Shown here: piece after piece, positions 1-8,809 of the stretch | Numbering within the stretch: position 1 is the stretch's first letter | Layout: every line of letters begins with the position of its first letter | Origin: Sphingosinicella microcystinivorans | GTDB lineage: Bacteria > Pseudomonadota > Alphaproteobacteria > Sphingomonadales > Sphingomonadaceae | Assembly (NCBI RefSeq): GCF_003634215.1 | Contig: NZ_RBWX01000007.1 | Span: forward strand, 546,001-610,000 | Reading direction: 5' to 3' | DNA: 64,000 nt | Notes under the pieces: generated by a model | Databases searched by the model: none | What the model saw: the letters and a program-made list of their open reading frames with translations, nothing else | What the model was told of the DNA's origin: nothing | Program-made: the position numbers and the translations under genes

Positions 1-2
1 CC

Positions 3-488
3 GTTCTTGAGAAGGCAACGGGCCGTCCGCTGACAGAGTATCTTTCCGAAAAGATCTGGTCCCGTCTCGGCATGGAGCAGGATGCGACCTGGTGGCTTGA
101 TAGTCCCGGCGGAATGGTTGTTTCCGGCAGCGGCATGGGCGCCACGCTTCGGGATTATGCGCGTTTTGGCCAGTTCGTCCTTGATGACGGCGTGATCGCG
201 GGCGAGCGGGTCGTGCCCGAGGGATGGTTCAAGGAGGCGGGATCGCCGTTCCGTATCGGGGAGAGGTCGATCCCCTACGGCTACATGTGGTGGATGCCGG
301 AGCTTCAAGATCCCGAACTCGAAGGAACGTTCCAGGCCGAAGGGATTTACGGTCAGTATATTCACGTCAACCCTCGCGAACGCCTCGTGATCGCCATGCT
401 GAGCGCGCGTTCGAAGCCCAATTATCGTTTGCGTTTTGGATTGAACGACGATGCCTTTTTTGCGGCAGTGGCGCGCGCGCTCAAGTGA
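3..488 (+). CDS. Beta-lactamase-fold serine hydrolase, C-terminal part (cut by window edge)
   Basis: The reading frame is open from the first bases of the window, so the start and the catalytic Ser-x-x-Lys motif lie outside. The visible 161 residues look like the C-terminal half of a penicillin-binding-protein-like/class C hydrolase. The stretch GGMVVSGSGMGATLRDYARFG, followed by a VVPEGW motif, is typical of the 6-aminohexanoate-dimer hydrolase (NylB-like) and EstB branch. A Trp-rich segment (YMWWMPE) and a GIYGQYIHVNP segment lead into the last strand. Family members hydrolyse amides or esters. The substrate cannot be told from this fragment. It sits 93 bp upstream of the CoA-transferase on the same strand and may share its transcript. 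Confidence 0.8.
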   Translation, partial: VLEKATGRPLTEYLSEKIWSRLGMEQDATWWLDSPGGMVVSGSGMGATLRDYARFGQFVLDDGVIAGERVVPEGWFKEAGSPFRIGERSIPYGYMWWMPELQDPELEGTFQAEGIYGQYIHVNPRERLVIAMLSARSKPNYRLRFGLNDDAFFAAVARALK

Positions 489-581
489 CAGGGTGGGACG
501 CGTGTTCAGACTTCCGGATTGCCTGCACTCGACAAGGTCGTGACGGATTCGCGCTCTTGAAGTTCCATTGAGGAGAAGCCG

Positions 582-1721
582 GTGCGTCCGCTTGAAAACC
601 TCCTTGTGGTCAGTTTGGAACAGGCGATCGCGGCGCCCTTCTGTACGCGCCAGCTCGCGGATCTCGGCGCACGCATCATCAAGATCGAGCGGCCTGTGGG
701 CGGCGATTTCGCGCGAGGATACGACGAACGGGCGCGGGGAATGTCATCCCACTTCGTCTGGGCCAATCGTTCCAAGGAAAGCGTGACACTGGACTTGAAG
801 ATCGCAGACGATCTGGAGGCGCTGCGGGCGTTGCTGTGCCGGGCCGATGTTTTTGTTCAGAACTTGGCGCCCGGAGTCACAAGACGCCTTGGCCTTGACC
901 ATGGCACGCTTGCGGAGAGAAATCCCGGACTTATTGTGTGTGACATATCGGGCTATGGCGAGGGTGGGCCCGATGAGCAGCGGAAAGCCTATGATCTTTT
1001 GATCCAGGCTGAATCCGGCTTTCTCTCGTTGACGGGCACCGCGAGCGAGCCGTGCAAAGCTGGAATATCCATAGCCGATATCGCGGCGGGAATGTACGCC
1101 TACAGCAATATTCTGAGCGCACTTCTGGAACGCCGGGAAACGGGGCAGGGGCGCCGGATCGACATATCGATGCTGGAAGCGATGGCGGAGTGGATGAGTT
1201 TCCCGCTCTACTACGCGCTGGATGGCGCTTCTCCACCGACACGTACGGGCGCCGATCATGCCACGATCTTCCCGTACGGTCGGTTCGCGGTCGTGGACGG
1301 CGAGATCGTGCTGGCCGTGCAGAACGATTGGGAATGGGCAGCGCTTTGTGCGAAAGTCCTGCGTCAGGCGGCGCTTGAAAAAGATCCCCGCTTCGAAACG
1401 AATTCACTTCGATCGGTGAACCGGGTCGCGTTGAAGGCCATTATCTCCGGCACTCTCGGCAGCCTCTCCCTTGAAGAGGTCGAAGGTCGGCTCGCGGAGG
1501 CGCGCATCGCTTACGCGCCTATCAGCACGATGGCGGACCTGTGGGATCATCGGCAACTGAAAGCCAGAGACCGATGGCGGGAGGTTGAAACGCCGGCCGG
1601 ACCGTTACCGTGCCTCCTCGCTCCCGGGCAGGTGGATATGCGTATTTCGCCCGTTCCCGAACGGGGTGTCCATACTTCAGCCGTTCTTCGAGAGTTCGGA
1701 TTGAGGCCTTCCGGCGCATAG
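582..1721 (+). CDS. Class III (CaiB/BaiF-type) CoA-transferase
   Basis: This 379-residue protein fits the formyl-CoA:oxalate/carnitine CoA-transferase family, which moves CoA between carboxylic acids through an aspartyl-CoA intermediate in the cytoplasm. The N-terminus (ENLLVVSLEQAIAAPFCTRQLADLGARIIKIE) is the family's CoA-binding start. The likely catalytic aspartate is Asp138 in AYDLLIQAESG. The RRIDISMLEA segment near residue 195 is also conserved. The GTG start at 582 has AGGAGA a few bases upstream. The length suits a single-domain member. The acid substrate is unknown; the upstream hydrolase fragment could supply it if the two genes are co-transcribed. Confidence 0.88.
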   Translation: MRPLENLLVVSLEQAIAAPFCTRQLADLGARIIKIERPVGGDFARGYDERARGMSSHFVWANRSKESVTLDLKIADDLEALRALLCRADVFVQNLAPGVTRRLGLDHGTLAERNPGLIVCDISGYGEGGPDEQRKAYDLLIQAESGFLSLTGTASEPCKAGISIADIAAGMYAYSNILSALLERRETGQGRRIDISMLEAMAEWMSFPLYYALDGASPPTRTGADHATIFPYGRFAVVDGEIVLAVQNDWEWAALCAKVLRQAALEKDPRFETNSLRSVNRVALKAIISGTLGSLSLEEVEGRLAEARIAYAPISTMADLWDHRQLKARDRWREVETPAGPLPCLLAPGQVDMRISPVPERGVHTSAVLREFGLRPSGA

Positions 1722-2115
1722 CGCGCCAAAGCTCGCGCTGCGCAGAATGCCGAAGGCCAGTCACCGGAGCGATTGGGCGTGTTGCTCAGCAGCGTCCTCT
1801 CCCTCTTGGTGCCGATATTCCCTGATTTTGGCGCCCACAAAGGGCGAGCCCAGCACCCGCTTTATGTCGTTTGCATAAATGTGAGGATGAAGTATGAGTA
1901 TGGCCATTGAACAGGGCCATTGGGTGTGATGGGGAGCATCAATCGACAGGTTCCGCCGCAGTTATTGCGCTTGCACAGCCGGGCGAGGCGGACAGCTGGC
2001 CAGCGGCGGTCGCTCCCGGAACGCGCGGCGCGAACCTCGGGTTTTCATTCTGATCGTGCGTAAACAGGGGGGCACGCGGTGCAAGCGGCATCCATGTCTG
2101 AAACGGAGGCGAACT
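1722..2115. other. Intergenic region without a recognised gene
   Basis: This 394-bp gap separates the CoA-transferase from the next hydrolase. I see no credible small gene or RNA in it. One short inverted repeat (ATGGCC at 1900-1905, GGCCAT at 1915-1920, 9-nt loop) has no T-run after it. The AT-richer stretch around 1865-1895 could contain the promoter of the downstream gene, but no clear -35/-10 pair stands out. Confidence 0.5.
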
Positions 2116-3693
2116 GTGGTTCATAGACGGATGTTGGTACGGCTCCTTACCGGATTGCCGCTGTTGTTGGGGCATGCTGCACCCGTCGCCTACGCTGCGG
2201 CGCCTGCGACACAGGAAACGCCCAGCTTTGCTGCGTTCGATGCCTATGTCGAACAGGTGATGCGCACCTGGCGCGTGCCCGGCATGGCGATCGCCATCGT
2301 GCGGCGCGACCGTGTGCTGCATTTGCGCGGCTATGGCGTGCGCGAGGAAGGTAAGGGCGGCGCCGTCGATGCCGATACGGTGTTCGCCATTGGCTCGAAC
2401 GGCAAGAGCTTCACATCGGTGACGCTCGGCGCACTCGCAGACGGCGGCACGATCGATCTGCGCGCGCCCATCGTGAATTATCTGCCGCGCTTTCGGATGC
2501 AGGACGCCTATGCCAACGACAATGTGACGTTCGAGGATGCGCTGGGTCACCGAAGCGGCCTCGCCACACAATCGGGGTTGGGCGTCTGGTACATGTTCGG
2601 CGCGAATTCGGACGAACTCGTGGCCTCGGTTGCGCACATGCCCCCCGCACGGACGTTCCGTGCGGGTTTCGCCTACAACAATACGATGTTCGCCGTGGCC
2701 GCCGCCGCAGCTTCGGCAACGACAGGCTTGTCCTATGAAGAGCTGGTACGCACGAAACTGCTGCAGCCGCTTCGGATGACGCGCTCCAGTTCGACGCTCG
2801 ACATCACGACACGCGGCAACGTTGCCACGCCGCACGCCTATGTCGCCGGCGTGCCGACGCCGGTGCCGTATCATCCGGTGATGGGTGCATCGGCCGCCGG
2901 GTCGATCAACTCCACCGCACGCGACATGGCGCGCTATGTGCGCATGATGATGAACGGTGGCTCGCTGGACGGCGTGCAGGTCCTGCATCCGGAAACAGCC
3001 GCGCGGCTGCAGCAACTCCGTCACGTGTTTGTCGACGACGAAATGATGGATATCCGCCAGCTGATCGGCGCACTGGAAGACCCCGGTCGTGTCACCAATC
3101 TCGGATACGGCCTGGGCCTTGCTAGCATGACCTATAATGGCGCGCGCTACACGCTCCACGGCGGCGCCATCGATGGCATGACATCGTGGATGGCCTGGTC
3201 GCCCGAAGACGATATCGGTTTCGTCGCGCTGACGAATGGCGGCAACATGGCGATCTCTGCCGGCATGATGTTCAAAGCTGTCCGGCCGCTGATCGGGCTG
3301 CCGGATGTAGACATTCTGGCGCGCGTGCAACCTTTGCGCAAAGCCCTGACGGCCGGCCCCTCATTGCCGGAGGTGCGCGAACGCCTGCCCGCGATCGCGC
3401 CAACCTCGGCGCTCGTCGGCGCATATGCCAATCGCCTGGGCGCGTTTCACGTCACCAACCGCGCGGGCGCTGCACGGGTGCGTATCGATCGCACCGGTTA
3501 TGAGGGGGCGCTCACCCATCTCTCCGGCGGGCGCTATGCCATGATGTGGGACAATCCTGCATTGCCGGTCTGGGGTTTTGAAATCGAGCTCGCGGCGGAT
3601 GGATCGATCGGCGGACTGCGCGGGGCCACCTTCGACGACATCCCCTGGTTTGCGATTGATCCCGTATTCGTGCGGCAGCGCGAAAAGCCCTGA
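2116..3693 (+). CDS. Secreted beta-lactamase-fold serine hydrolase
   Basis: The likely start is GTG 2116, preceded by GGAGG at 2105-2109. It gives a 525-residue protein with an N-terminal signal peptide (MLVRLLTGLPLLLGHAAP, then AYAAA), so it should be periplasmic or secreted. An in-frame GTG at 2056 would add 20 residues before the signal and is less likely. The catalytic motif is Ser94-Asn-Gly-Lys97 in AIGSNGKSFT, and the Tyr-x-Asn motif is Tyr187-Asn-Asn189 in FAYNNT. HGGAIDGMTSW near residue 355 matches the third (HxG-like) motif. The C-terminal 130 residues form a lipocalin-like or DUF3471-type tail. The family includes class C beta-lactamases, D-aminopeptidases and esterases. The substrate is unknown. 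Confidence 0.88.
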   Translation: MVHRRMLVRLLTGLPLLLGHAAPVAYAAAPATQETPSFAAFDAYVEQVMRTWRVPGMAIAIVRRDRVLHLRGYGVREEGKGGAVDADTVFAIGSNGKSFTSVTLGALADGGTIDLRAPIVNYLPRFRMQDAYANDNVTFEDALGHRSGLATQSGLGVWYMFGANSDELVASVAHMPPARTFRAGFAYNNTMFAVAAAAASATTGLSYEELVRTKLLQPLRMTRSSSTLDITTRGNVATPHAYVAGVPTPVPYHPVMGASAAGSINSTARDMARYVRMMMNGGSLDGVQVLHPETAARLQQLRHVFVDDEMMDIRQLIGALEDPGRVTNLGYGLGLASMTYNGARYTLHGGAIDGMTSWMAWSPEDDIGFVALTNGGNMAISAGMMFKAVRPLIGLPDVDILARVQPLRKALTAGPSLPEVRERLPAIAPTSALVGAYANRLGAFHVTNRAGAARVRIDRTGYEGALTHLSGGRYAMMWDNPALPVWGFEIELAADGSIGGLRGATFDDIPWFAIDPVFVRQREKP

Positions 3694-3762
3694 GTGATGA
3701 TGCGGGCGATGCGAGAAGGCGCCGCCGCGGTTCAGGACCGTCGCAGGCCCGCGTTCAACGGA

Positions 3763-5232
3763 CTATAGGGGCTTCGCGGCATCCGCCTCGTGGACTGGCG
3801 CGGGGAGTCCGCGCGCGCCGGGCGGGTCCGCGCACCAGGCCATGCGATGCAGGATGGCAGCGAGCGCGGCGATCATCGCTTCGGCACCGGGCAGGGCGTC
3901 CTGCAGCGCGGTATCGGGTATGATGAAGCGGTCGCGCGCGAGGCGTTCGATCATGGCGATCATGCCGTGCACGACGAACCCCAGTGCTTCGGGCGCGGGC
4001 TCCGGACCTTCGCCGCAATCCAGTATGATCTTGGCGAGCCGACGCGCGAAGACGGAGCGGCAGCGCCGGTACGCCGCTGCAACGGTGGCATCCACAGGCT
4101 CAAGCTCGTGAACCGCTCGGAGCGCGCCGGGCGCGTTGCAGAACGCCTCGACGAAGATCTTCACCGCGGCGTGCAGGCGGTCGTAGGGCGCGGCATCGGC
4201 GTTGTCGTTGGCGTCGCTCAGATCGTACTCAAGCGGGCTCAGCCAATCCACCAACACTTTGCGAACAAGCGCGTCCTTGTTCTTGAAGTGATAATAGATC
4301 GCGCCCCGCGTGATGCCCGATTCCGCTTCGATGTCGCTCAGCTTCAGCGCCGCCGATCCATGGATATTGAGGCCGTCCAGAGTGCCCTTCTCGATCTGCG
4401 CGAGCGTTGCGCGCGCGTCGGTACGCTGGGGGGAGGGCTGCACCACGCTTGATTCGGCTTTCATTGGAATGTTGAACGCCCTGTCCAGCACGCGCGCCGC
4501 AAACGCAGCGCGTTTTCCGCGCCGCAGCCGCATGGTCCACATCGGCGTATATCCGGCGGCGGGATCCTCGCTTGTGAGTGCGCGGTAACGCAGTTCAGAC
4601 ATGATGCGCACCATCATGGATCGGTTTTGCGTCGTTACCGCCACGCCGGCATCCAGCCCGGCGAAATTGCGGTGCAGGGTGTTTTCGGAAAAGCCGATCA
4701 ATGCGCGGCCCAGCACTTCAAAGTCTCGCCGCATGATCGGCGGAACGACATTCAGCCCGACCAGGAAGACGTGGAAATCTTCCATGAACTGCGCGGTTTG
4801 GTCCTGGAAGAAAGCGACCAGCTTGCCGTCTTCCTTGCGCGCCGAGAAATAGCTGCTGACCACACGAAAATTGTCGCGCAGCGTATCGTACAGCAGCTCG
4901 TGCATCGCCATTTCGCGACCCATCAGCGAACGCTGCGCTGCCAGCGACAGGAGCTTGCCGCGAAAGTCCTCGGCGGCTTTCTCCAGCACCGCGAAGGCGA
5001 TGTCCGTCTTGTCCTTGAAGTGGCGATAATAGAGCCCGATCGGCACGTCGGCCTTGCGCGCGATGTTCTCTACGGTGGAGGCTTGATAGCCCTCGGCATT
5101 GATAACGGCGGCCGCCGCAGTGATCAGCCGCTCGCGCGTGAGCCAGCCCTTTTGCGTGCGAGGCAGCCGCTTCGAAGCGTCGGCAGTTCTGGATTTCCCT
5201 TTGGGGTCACCGGCTGTGCGGCGGGTCTGCAT
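3763..5232 (-). CDS. Transcriptional regulator with two TetR units in one polypeptide
   Basis: A continuous 489-residue frame encodes two TetR-type regulators in tandem. The first DNA-binding domain spans about residues 33-80 (LITAAAAVINAEGY ... LYYRHFKDK). The second spans about 273-322 (TLAQIEKGTLDGLN ... AIYYHFKNKDAL). Each is followed by about 150-170 helical residues resembling a ligand-binding domain. Ordinary TetR proteins have one such unit in roughly 200 residues and dimerise. The ATG at 5232 is preferred because the 58 residues of open frame upstream do not resemble a regulator. It lies 189 bp downstream of ybdD on the same strand. The target and inducer are unknown; cstA is the nearest candidate. 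Confidence 0.85.
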   Translation of the reverse strand: MQTRRTAGDPKGKSRTADASKRLPRTQKGWLTRERLITAAAAVINAEGYQASTVENIARKADVPIGLYYRHFKDKTDIAFAVLEKAAEDFRGKLLSLAAQRSLMGREMAMHELLYDTLRDNFRVVSSYFSARKEDGKLVAFFQDQTAQFMEDFHVFLVGLNVVPPIMRRDFEVLGRALIGFSENTLHRNFAGLDAGVAVTTQNRSMMVRIMSELRYRALTSEDPAAGYTPMWTMRLRRGKRAAFAARVLDRAFNIPMKAESSVVQPSPQRTDARATLAQIEKGTLDGLNIHGSAALKLSDIEAESGITRGAIYYHFKNKDALVRKVLVDWLSPLEYDLSDANDNADAAPYDRLHAAVKIFVEAFCNAPGALRAVHELEPVDATVAAAYRRCRSVFARRLAKIILDCGEGPEPAPEALGFVVHGMIAMIERLARDRFIIPDTALQDALPGAEAMIAALAAILHRMAWCADPPGARGLPAPVHEADAAKPL

Positions 5233-5421
5233 TCGTGGTCTCTTCGCCCCGGCACCGCATACAAAGCACGCGGAAAGCCCAACCACGCGCAGCGCTGGCG
5301 CGCACTCATACGCCGCCAGCGCGGACGACAGTATCTGCGCGGCGGGCCAAGTGGCAAGGCGATATGTGCTCGGTCCGCGGCGCGGCAACCGCCGTACATC
5401 TTTCAAGCCTCGGCGCGTGCG

Positions 5422-5607
5422 CTAGCAGCAGCGTCCGCCGTTCTTCCCGCCGTAGCGCGCTTCCTGTCGGTCGCGGAAGAAGGCCGCCTCGGTCATCGGC
5501 GTCCGGTCCGGGTGTCGCTCGGCCATGTGTCGTAGATAGGCTGCGTAGCTCGGCAGGCCGACCATCAGGTGCGCGGTTTCGCGCAGGCGGGCGAGGAAGC
5601 CGGTCAT
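5422..5607 (-). CDS. YbdD/YjiX-type small protein, partner of CstA
   Basis: This 61-residue protein begins MTGFLARLRETAHLMVG and contains GLPSYAAYLRHMAERHPD and MTEAAFFRDRQEARYGG, the hallmarks of the YbdD/YjiX (DUF466) family. Such proteins are nearly always encoded just after cstA-type transporter genes. The ATG overlaps the cstA stop in an ATGA arrangement (5604-5607), so translation is probably coupled. It ends in a Cys-Cys pair. Its role is not established here; by association it should support CstA-dependent uptake. Confidence 0.88.
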   Translation of the reverse strand: MTGFLARLRETAHLMVGLPSYAAYLRHMAERHPDRTPMTEAAFFRDRQEARYGGKNGGRCC

Positions 5608-7649
5608 TCGGCGGGCACCGCTGATGCGGGGATTTCCCGCGCCGTCGGCTCGCTGCTGCGCCGCGCCGCGATGCATGTCTTCACCGCGAAGAAGAGCAGC
5701 GACAGCACGACCGCGAGGAAGAGCGCGCAGAGCGCGGCGTCGATGCGGTCGTTGAAGATGATGCGCTGCATCTCCGCCATCGACTTCGCAGGCGCAAGCA
5801 CCTCACCGCGCGCGGCCGCTTCGGAGAACTTCGCCGCGTGCGCGAGGAAGCCGATCTTCGGGTCCGGTGAGAACAGCTTGAGCGAACCCGCGCTGATCGT
5901 GCAGATCAGCAGCCATGCGGTGGGGATGGCCGTCACCCAAGCAAAGCGCTCGCGCTTCATGCGGAACAACACGGCGGTGCAGAACATCAGTGCCATCGCC
6001 GCCAGCATCTGGTTGGAGATGCCGAACACCGGCCACAGCGTGTTGACGCCGCCCAGAGGATCGGTGACGCCCTGATAAAGGAAGAAGCCCCAGCCCGCGA
6101 CGCAGAGGCCGGTGGCGACAAGGCCTGGCGTCAGCGCCTTGGTGTCGCGGAAGCTCGGCGCGACAAGCCCGATCAGGTCCTGCAGCATAAAGCGCCCGGC
6201 GCGCGTTCCGGCATCGACGGCGGTCAGGATGAACAGCGCTTCGAACAGGATCGCGAAGTGATACCAGAAGGCCTTCATGCCCGGCCCGCCGAGCACGTGG
6301 CTGAAGATTTCGGCCATCGCGACGGCGAGCGTCGGCGCGCCGCCGGTGCGTGAAATGATCGTCGCCTCGCCTACGTCCTTCGCGGCCTGCGTCAGCACAT
6401 CCGCCGTGATCGGGAAGCCCATGCTGGTGACTGCAGCCGCAGCGCTCACCGCATCCGGGCCGAGCACGGCGGTTGGGCTGTTCATCGCAAAGTAGATGCC
6501 GGGATCGAGGATCGAGGCGCCGACGAGAGCCATCACGGCGACGAACGCTTCCATCAGCATCGCGCCGTAGCCGATGAACGGCGCGTGCGCTTCGTTCGCG
6601 ATCAGCTTCGGGGTCGTGCCGCTCGCGATCAGTGCGTGGAAGCCGGAAACCGCACCGCACGCGATGGTAATGAACAGGAATGGGAACAACGTCCCCGCCC
6701 ACACCGGCCCGCTGCCGTCCACGAACTGCGTGAGCGCTGGCATGCGGAGCGGCGGCGCCATGATGACAATGCAGAGCGCGAGCGCGGCGATGGCGCCGAT
6801 CTTGAGGAAGGTGGAAAGATAATCGCGCGGTGCTAGCAGCAGCCAAACCGGCAGCACGGAGGCAACGGCGCCGTAGCCGATGAGAAGCCAGCAGAGCTGC
6901 ACGGGGGTGAAGGTGAAGATCGGACCCCAGACGGGCGAGGCGGCGATCTGCTGGCCATAGATGATCGCGAGGATGAGACCCACGAAGCCTATGAGCGAAA
7001 CCTCGCCGACCTTACCCGGCCGGATCCAGCGCGCATACGCACCCATCGCCATCGCGAGCGGCACGGTGGCGGCGACGGTGAACATGCCCCACGGGCTTTC
7101 GGCGAGCGCCTTCACGACGATCAGCGCCAGAACGGCGAGCAGGATGATCATGATCATCAGCGTCCCGAACAGTGCGATTGTGCCCGCGACCGCGCCCATT
7201 TCCATGCGTACGAGTTCGCCGAGCGATCGCCCGTCGCGGCGCATCGAGATGAACAGCACCATGAAATCCTGCACCGCGCCCGCAAGCACGACGCCCGCCA
7301 GAATCCAGAGCGTGCCGGGCAGATAGCCCATTTGCGCAGCGAGCACCGGCCCCACGAGCGGGCCTGCGCCTGCGATCGCGGCGAAGTGGTGGCCGAAGAG
7401 CACGGTCTTGTCGGTCGCCACATAGTCGAGCCCGTCTGCCCGGCGGTATGCGGGCGTCTGGCGCGACGGATCGAGGCGCATGACGTGCTTGGCGATGTAG
7501 AGAGCGTAATAGCGATAGGCGACGAGGAAGATACAGATCGCTGCCGTCACGATCCACAGCGCGTTGATCGGCTCACCCCGCTGGGTCGCGACCACCGACA
7601 ACGCGAACGCACCCACAATCGCGAACACGATCCACGGCAAATGACGCAT
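5604..7649 (-). CDS. cstA: Carbon starvation protein A (CstA-family transporter)
   Basis: The 681-residue membrane protein has many hydrophobic helices and CstA-family landmarks: ALYIAKHVMRLDPSRQTPA near the N-terminus, FGHHFAAIAGAGPLVGPVLAAQMGYLPG, GAVQDFMVLFISMRRDGRSLGE and VSGFHALIASGTTPK. CstA-type proteins import pyruvate and have been linked to peptide uptake under carbon limitation. The ATG at 7649 has a strong GGGGAGG site just upstream. The next gene on the transcript is the small YbdD partner. An inverted repeat lies 27 bp upstream of the start and may be a control site. Confidence 0.95.
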   Translation of the reverse strand: MRHLPWIVFAIVGAFALSVVATQRGEPINALWIVTAAICIFLVAYRYYALYIAKHVMRLDPSRQTPAYRRADGLDYVATDKTVLFGHHFAAIAGAGPLVGPVLAAQMGYLPGTLWILAGVVLAGAVQDFMVLFISMRRDGRSLGELVRMEMGAVAGTIALFGTLMIMIILLAVLALIVVKALAESPWGMFTVAATVPLAMAMGAYARWIRPGKVGEVSLIGFVGLILAIIYGQQIAASPVWGPIFTFTPVQLCWLLIGYGAVASVLPVWLLLAPRDYLSTFLKIGAIAALALCIVIMAPPLRMPALTQFVDGSGPVWAGTLFPFLFITIACGAVSGFHALIASGTTPKLIANEAHAPFIGYGAMLMEAFVAVMALVGASILDPGIYFAMNSPTAVLGPDAVSAAAAVTSMGFPITADVLTQAAKDVGEATIISRTGGAPTLAVAMAEIFSHVLGGPGMKAFWYHFAILFEALFILTAVDAGTRAGRFMLQDLIGLVAPSFRDTKALTPGLVATGLCVAGWGFFLYQGVTDPLGGVNTLWPVFGISNQMLAAMALMFCTAVLFRMKRERFAWVTAIPTAWLLICTISAGSLKLFSPDPKIGFLAHAAKFSEAAARGEVLAPAKSMAEMQRIIFNDRIDAALCALFLAVVLSLLFFAVKTCIAARRSSEPTAREIPASAVPAE

Positions 7650-7675
7650 CTTACCTCCCCACCACCTTTTGTTTT

Positions 7676-7700
7676 GGCGTGCATCTCATCTTTGCACGCC
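7676..7700. promoter_or_regulatory. Inverted repeat upstream of cstA
   Basis: A perfect 8-bp inverted repeat, GGCGTGCA at 7676-7683 and TGCACGCC at 7693-7700, has a 9-nt centre. It lies between the end of the DUF2817 gene and the start of cstA. On the minus-strand transcript it is followed by A-rich rather than U-rich sequence, so it is not a classical terminator. It could be a 5' leader hairpin or an operator for cstA. Confidence 0.4.
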
Positions 7701-7720
7701 TCGCGCCAGAGGGGGAAGGC

Positions 7721-8809
7721 TCAGAGCCCTTCGGAAAGTCCTGTGAGTGCCTGCCGCACGGCAAGCAGCGACTGGCCCGCGACCATGCCTTTCCAGTCGT
7801 CCGCGTCGCCGTAGAAGGCCGCCCGGATGGCATCCTTGATCGGCTTTGCGGCAGCCGCCGTAGGGTCGCCGTGCGCGTGGAGCCAGCAATCCGCCTGCAG
7901 CGCAGCCAGGATATAATCGGTCGGGTGCGTGCCGACTTCGAATGCCATCCCGGTGATCTCCGCATTCGGCAGAAGGGCCGGCGCGGCGCTGAGGCCGTCG
8001 CCGGCAATCTGCACGGATGCCGACTGGCCGTCCGCGACCGAGGCAAGCGCCGCGCCGTACCAGCGTGCGGCGCGGCGGAAACCGTCACTGTCGCGGGAGG
8101 TCACGATGATCTGCTCGGCGAAGCCCCACGGGCCGAGGCCGGTGTGATAATCGATGATGCCGACCTTGGTCGCGCCGCCGAGATAATGCGTCAGGATCGC
8201 GCTCTGCGTGGTGCGCGACCAGCTCGGCGCCGTGCCGCCATAAAACAGTCCGTCCGCGTGGCTGTATTGCCCGCCCATCATCGCCGCGCGCATGGCGAGC
8301 GCGCCGTGTTCCTCGGCGTATTGCGCGGCTGCCGCCCCCGATGCGGCCTTTGCGGCTTCATCCCACACCGGCGGGCAAATCGCCGGATGCAGGACGTCAT
8401 AGCCAGGGTTTTCGGGCAAGGGCCGCGAAAAGTCGATCCAGTTGCGGTTGAGGTCGATGTTCTCGTGCGTCACGCGGCGCAGCCACGCGAAGCCGTAGGG
8501 GTTCACCGCGTGAATCATCAGAATGCCGACGCCTTCGGGGCGGCGCGCGATTTCGCCCCGGCGCAGCAGATCGACCTGCGCGCCTGAGCCGCAAAAGCCC
8601 TCGACGCCGTGTGTGCCCGAGATCAGCACCAGCACGCGCTCGGCACCGTCCACGCCGAACGCGGCGACATCGGTGAAGAGTTCGCCACCGTCCGGCCCGC
8701 GCTCGGGGTGCTGGACGGTTTCGAGCGCCGCGCCCGCGGCTGCGGCCTCTTCACGGAATTTGGTTCGCGCGCTGCGATAGTCAGCGCTGAAGCTGTCGGC
8801 GGAATTCAT
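7721..8809 (-). CDS. DUF2817 zinc-dependent hydrolase (M14 carboxypeptidase-like)
   Basis: The 362-residue protein matches DUF2817, a branch of the M14 metallocarboxypeptidase/deacylase clan. The zinc-binding HxxE is His67-Gly-Val-Glu70 in SGTHGVEGFCGS. The third zinc ligand is probably His222 in IIDYHTGLGPWG, and the general base is probably Glu291 in MAFEVGTHP. HAVNPYGFAWLRRVTHENIDLNRN is a family signature. No signal peptide is seen, so it should be cytoplasmic. Its ATG shares one base with the AraC stop (TGATG), suggesting coupled translation. The substrate is unknown; its place in an alcohol/aldehyde operon suggests hydrolysis of an amide- or peptide-linked intermediate. Confidence 0.85.
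   Translation of the reverse strand: MNSADSFSADYRSARTKFREEAAAAGAALETVQHPERGPDGGELFTDVAAFGVDGAERVLVLISGTHGVEGFCGSGAQVDLLRRGEIARRPEGVGILMIHAVNPYGFAWLRRVTHENIDLNRNWIDFSRPLPENPGYDVLHPAICPPVWDEAAKAASGAAAAQYAEEHGALAMRAAMMGGQYSHADGLFYGGTAPSWSRTTQSAILTHYLGGATKVGIIDYHTGLGPWGFAEQIIVTSRDSDGFRRAARWYGAALASVADGQSASVQIAGDGLSAAPALLPNAEITGMAFEVGTHPTDYILAALQADCWLHAHGDPTAAAAKPIKDAIRAAFYGDADDWKGMVAGQSLLAVRQALTGLSEGL

Noticed and set aside
1900-1920. ATGGCC/GGCCAT inverted repeat as terminator
   Set aside because: The stem is only 6 bp, the loop 9 nt and no T-run follows.
1939-3330. 463-codon antisense frame over the second serine hydrolase
   Set aside because: Composition is typical of a GC-rich shadow frame and the opposite strand has a well supported gene with signal peptide and catalytic motifs.
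5233-5406. N-terminal extension of the tandem TetR protein
   Set aside because: The extra 58 residues are Arg/Ala-rich without TetR character, and an ATG at 5232 gives a normal start.
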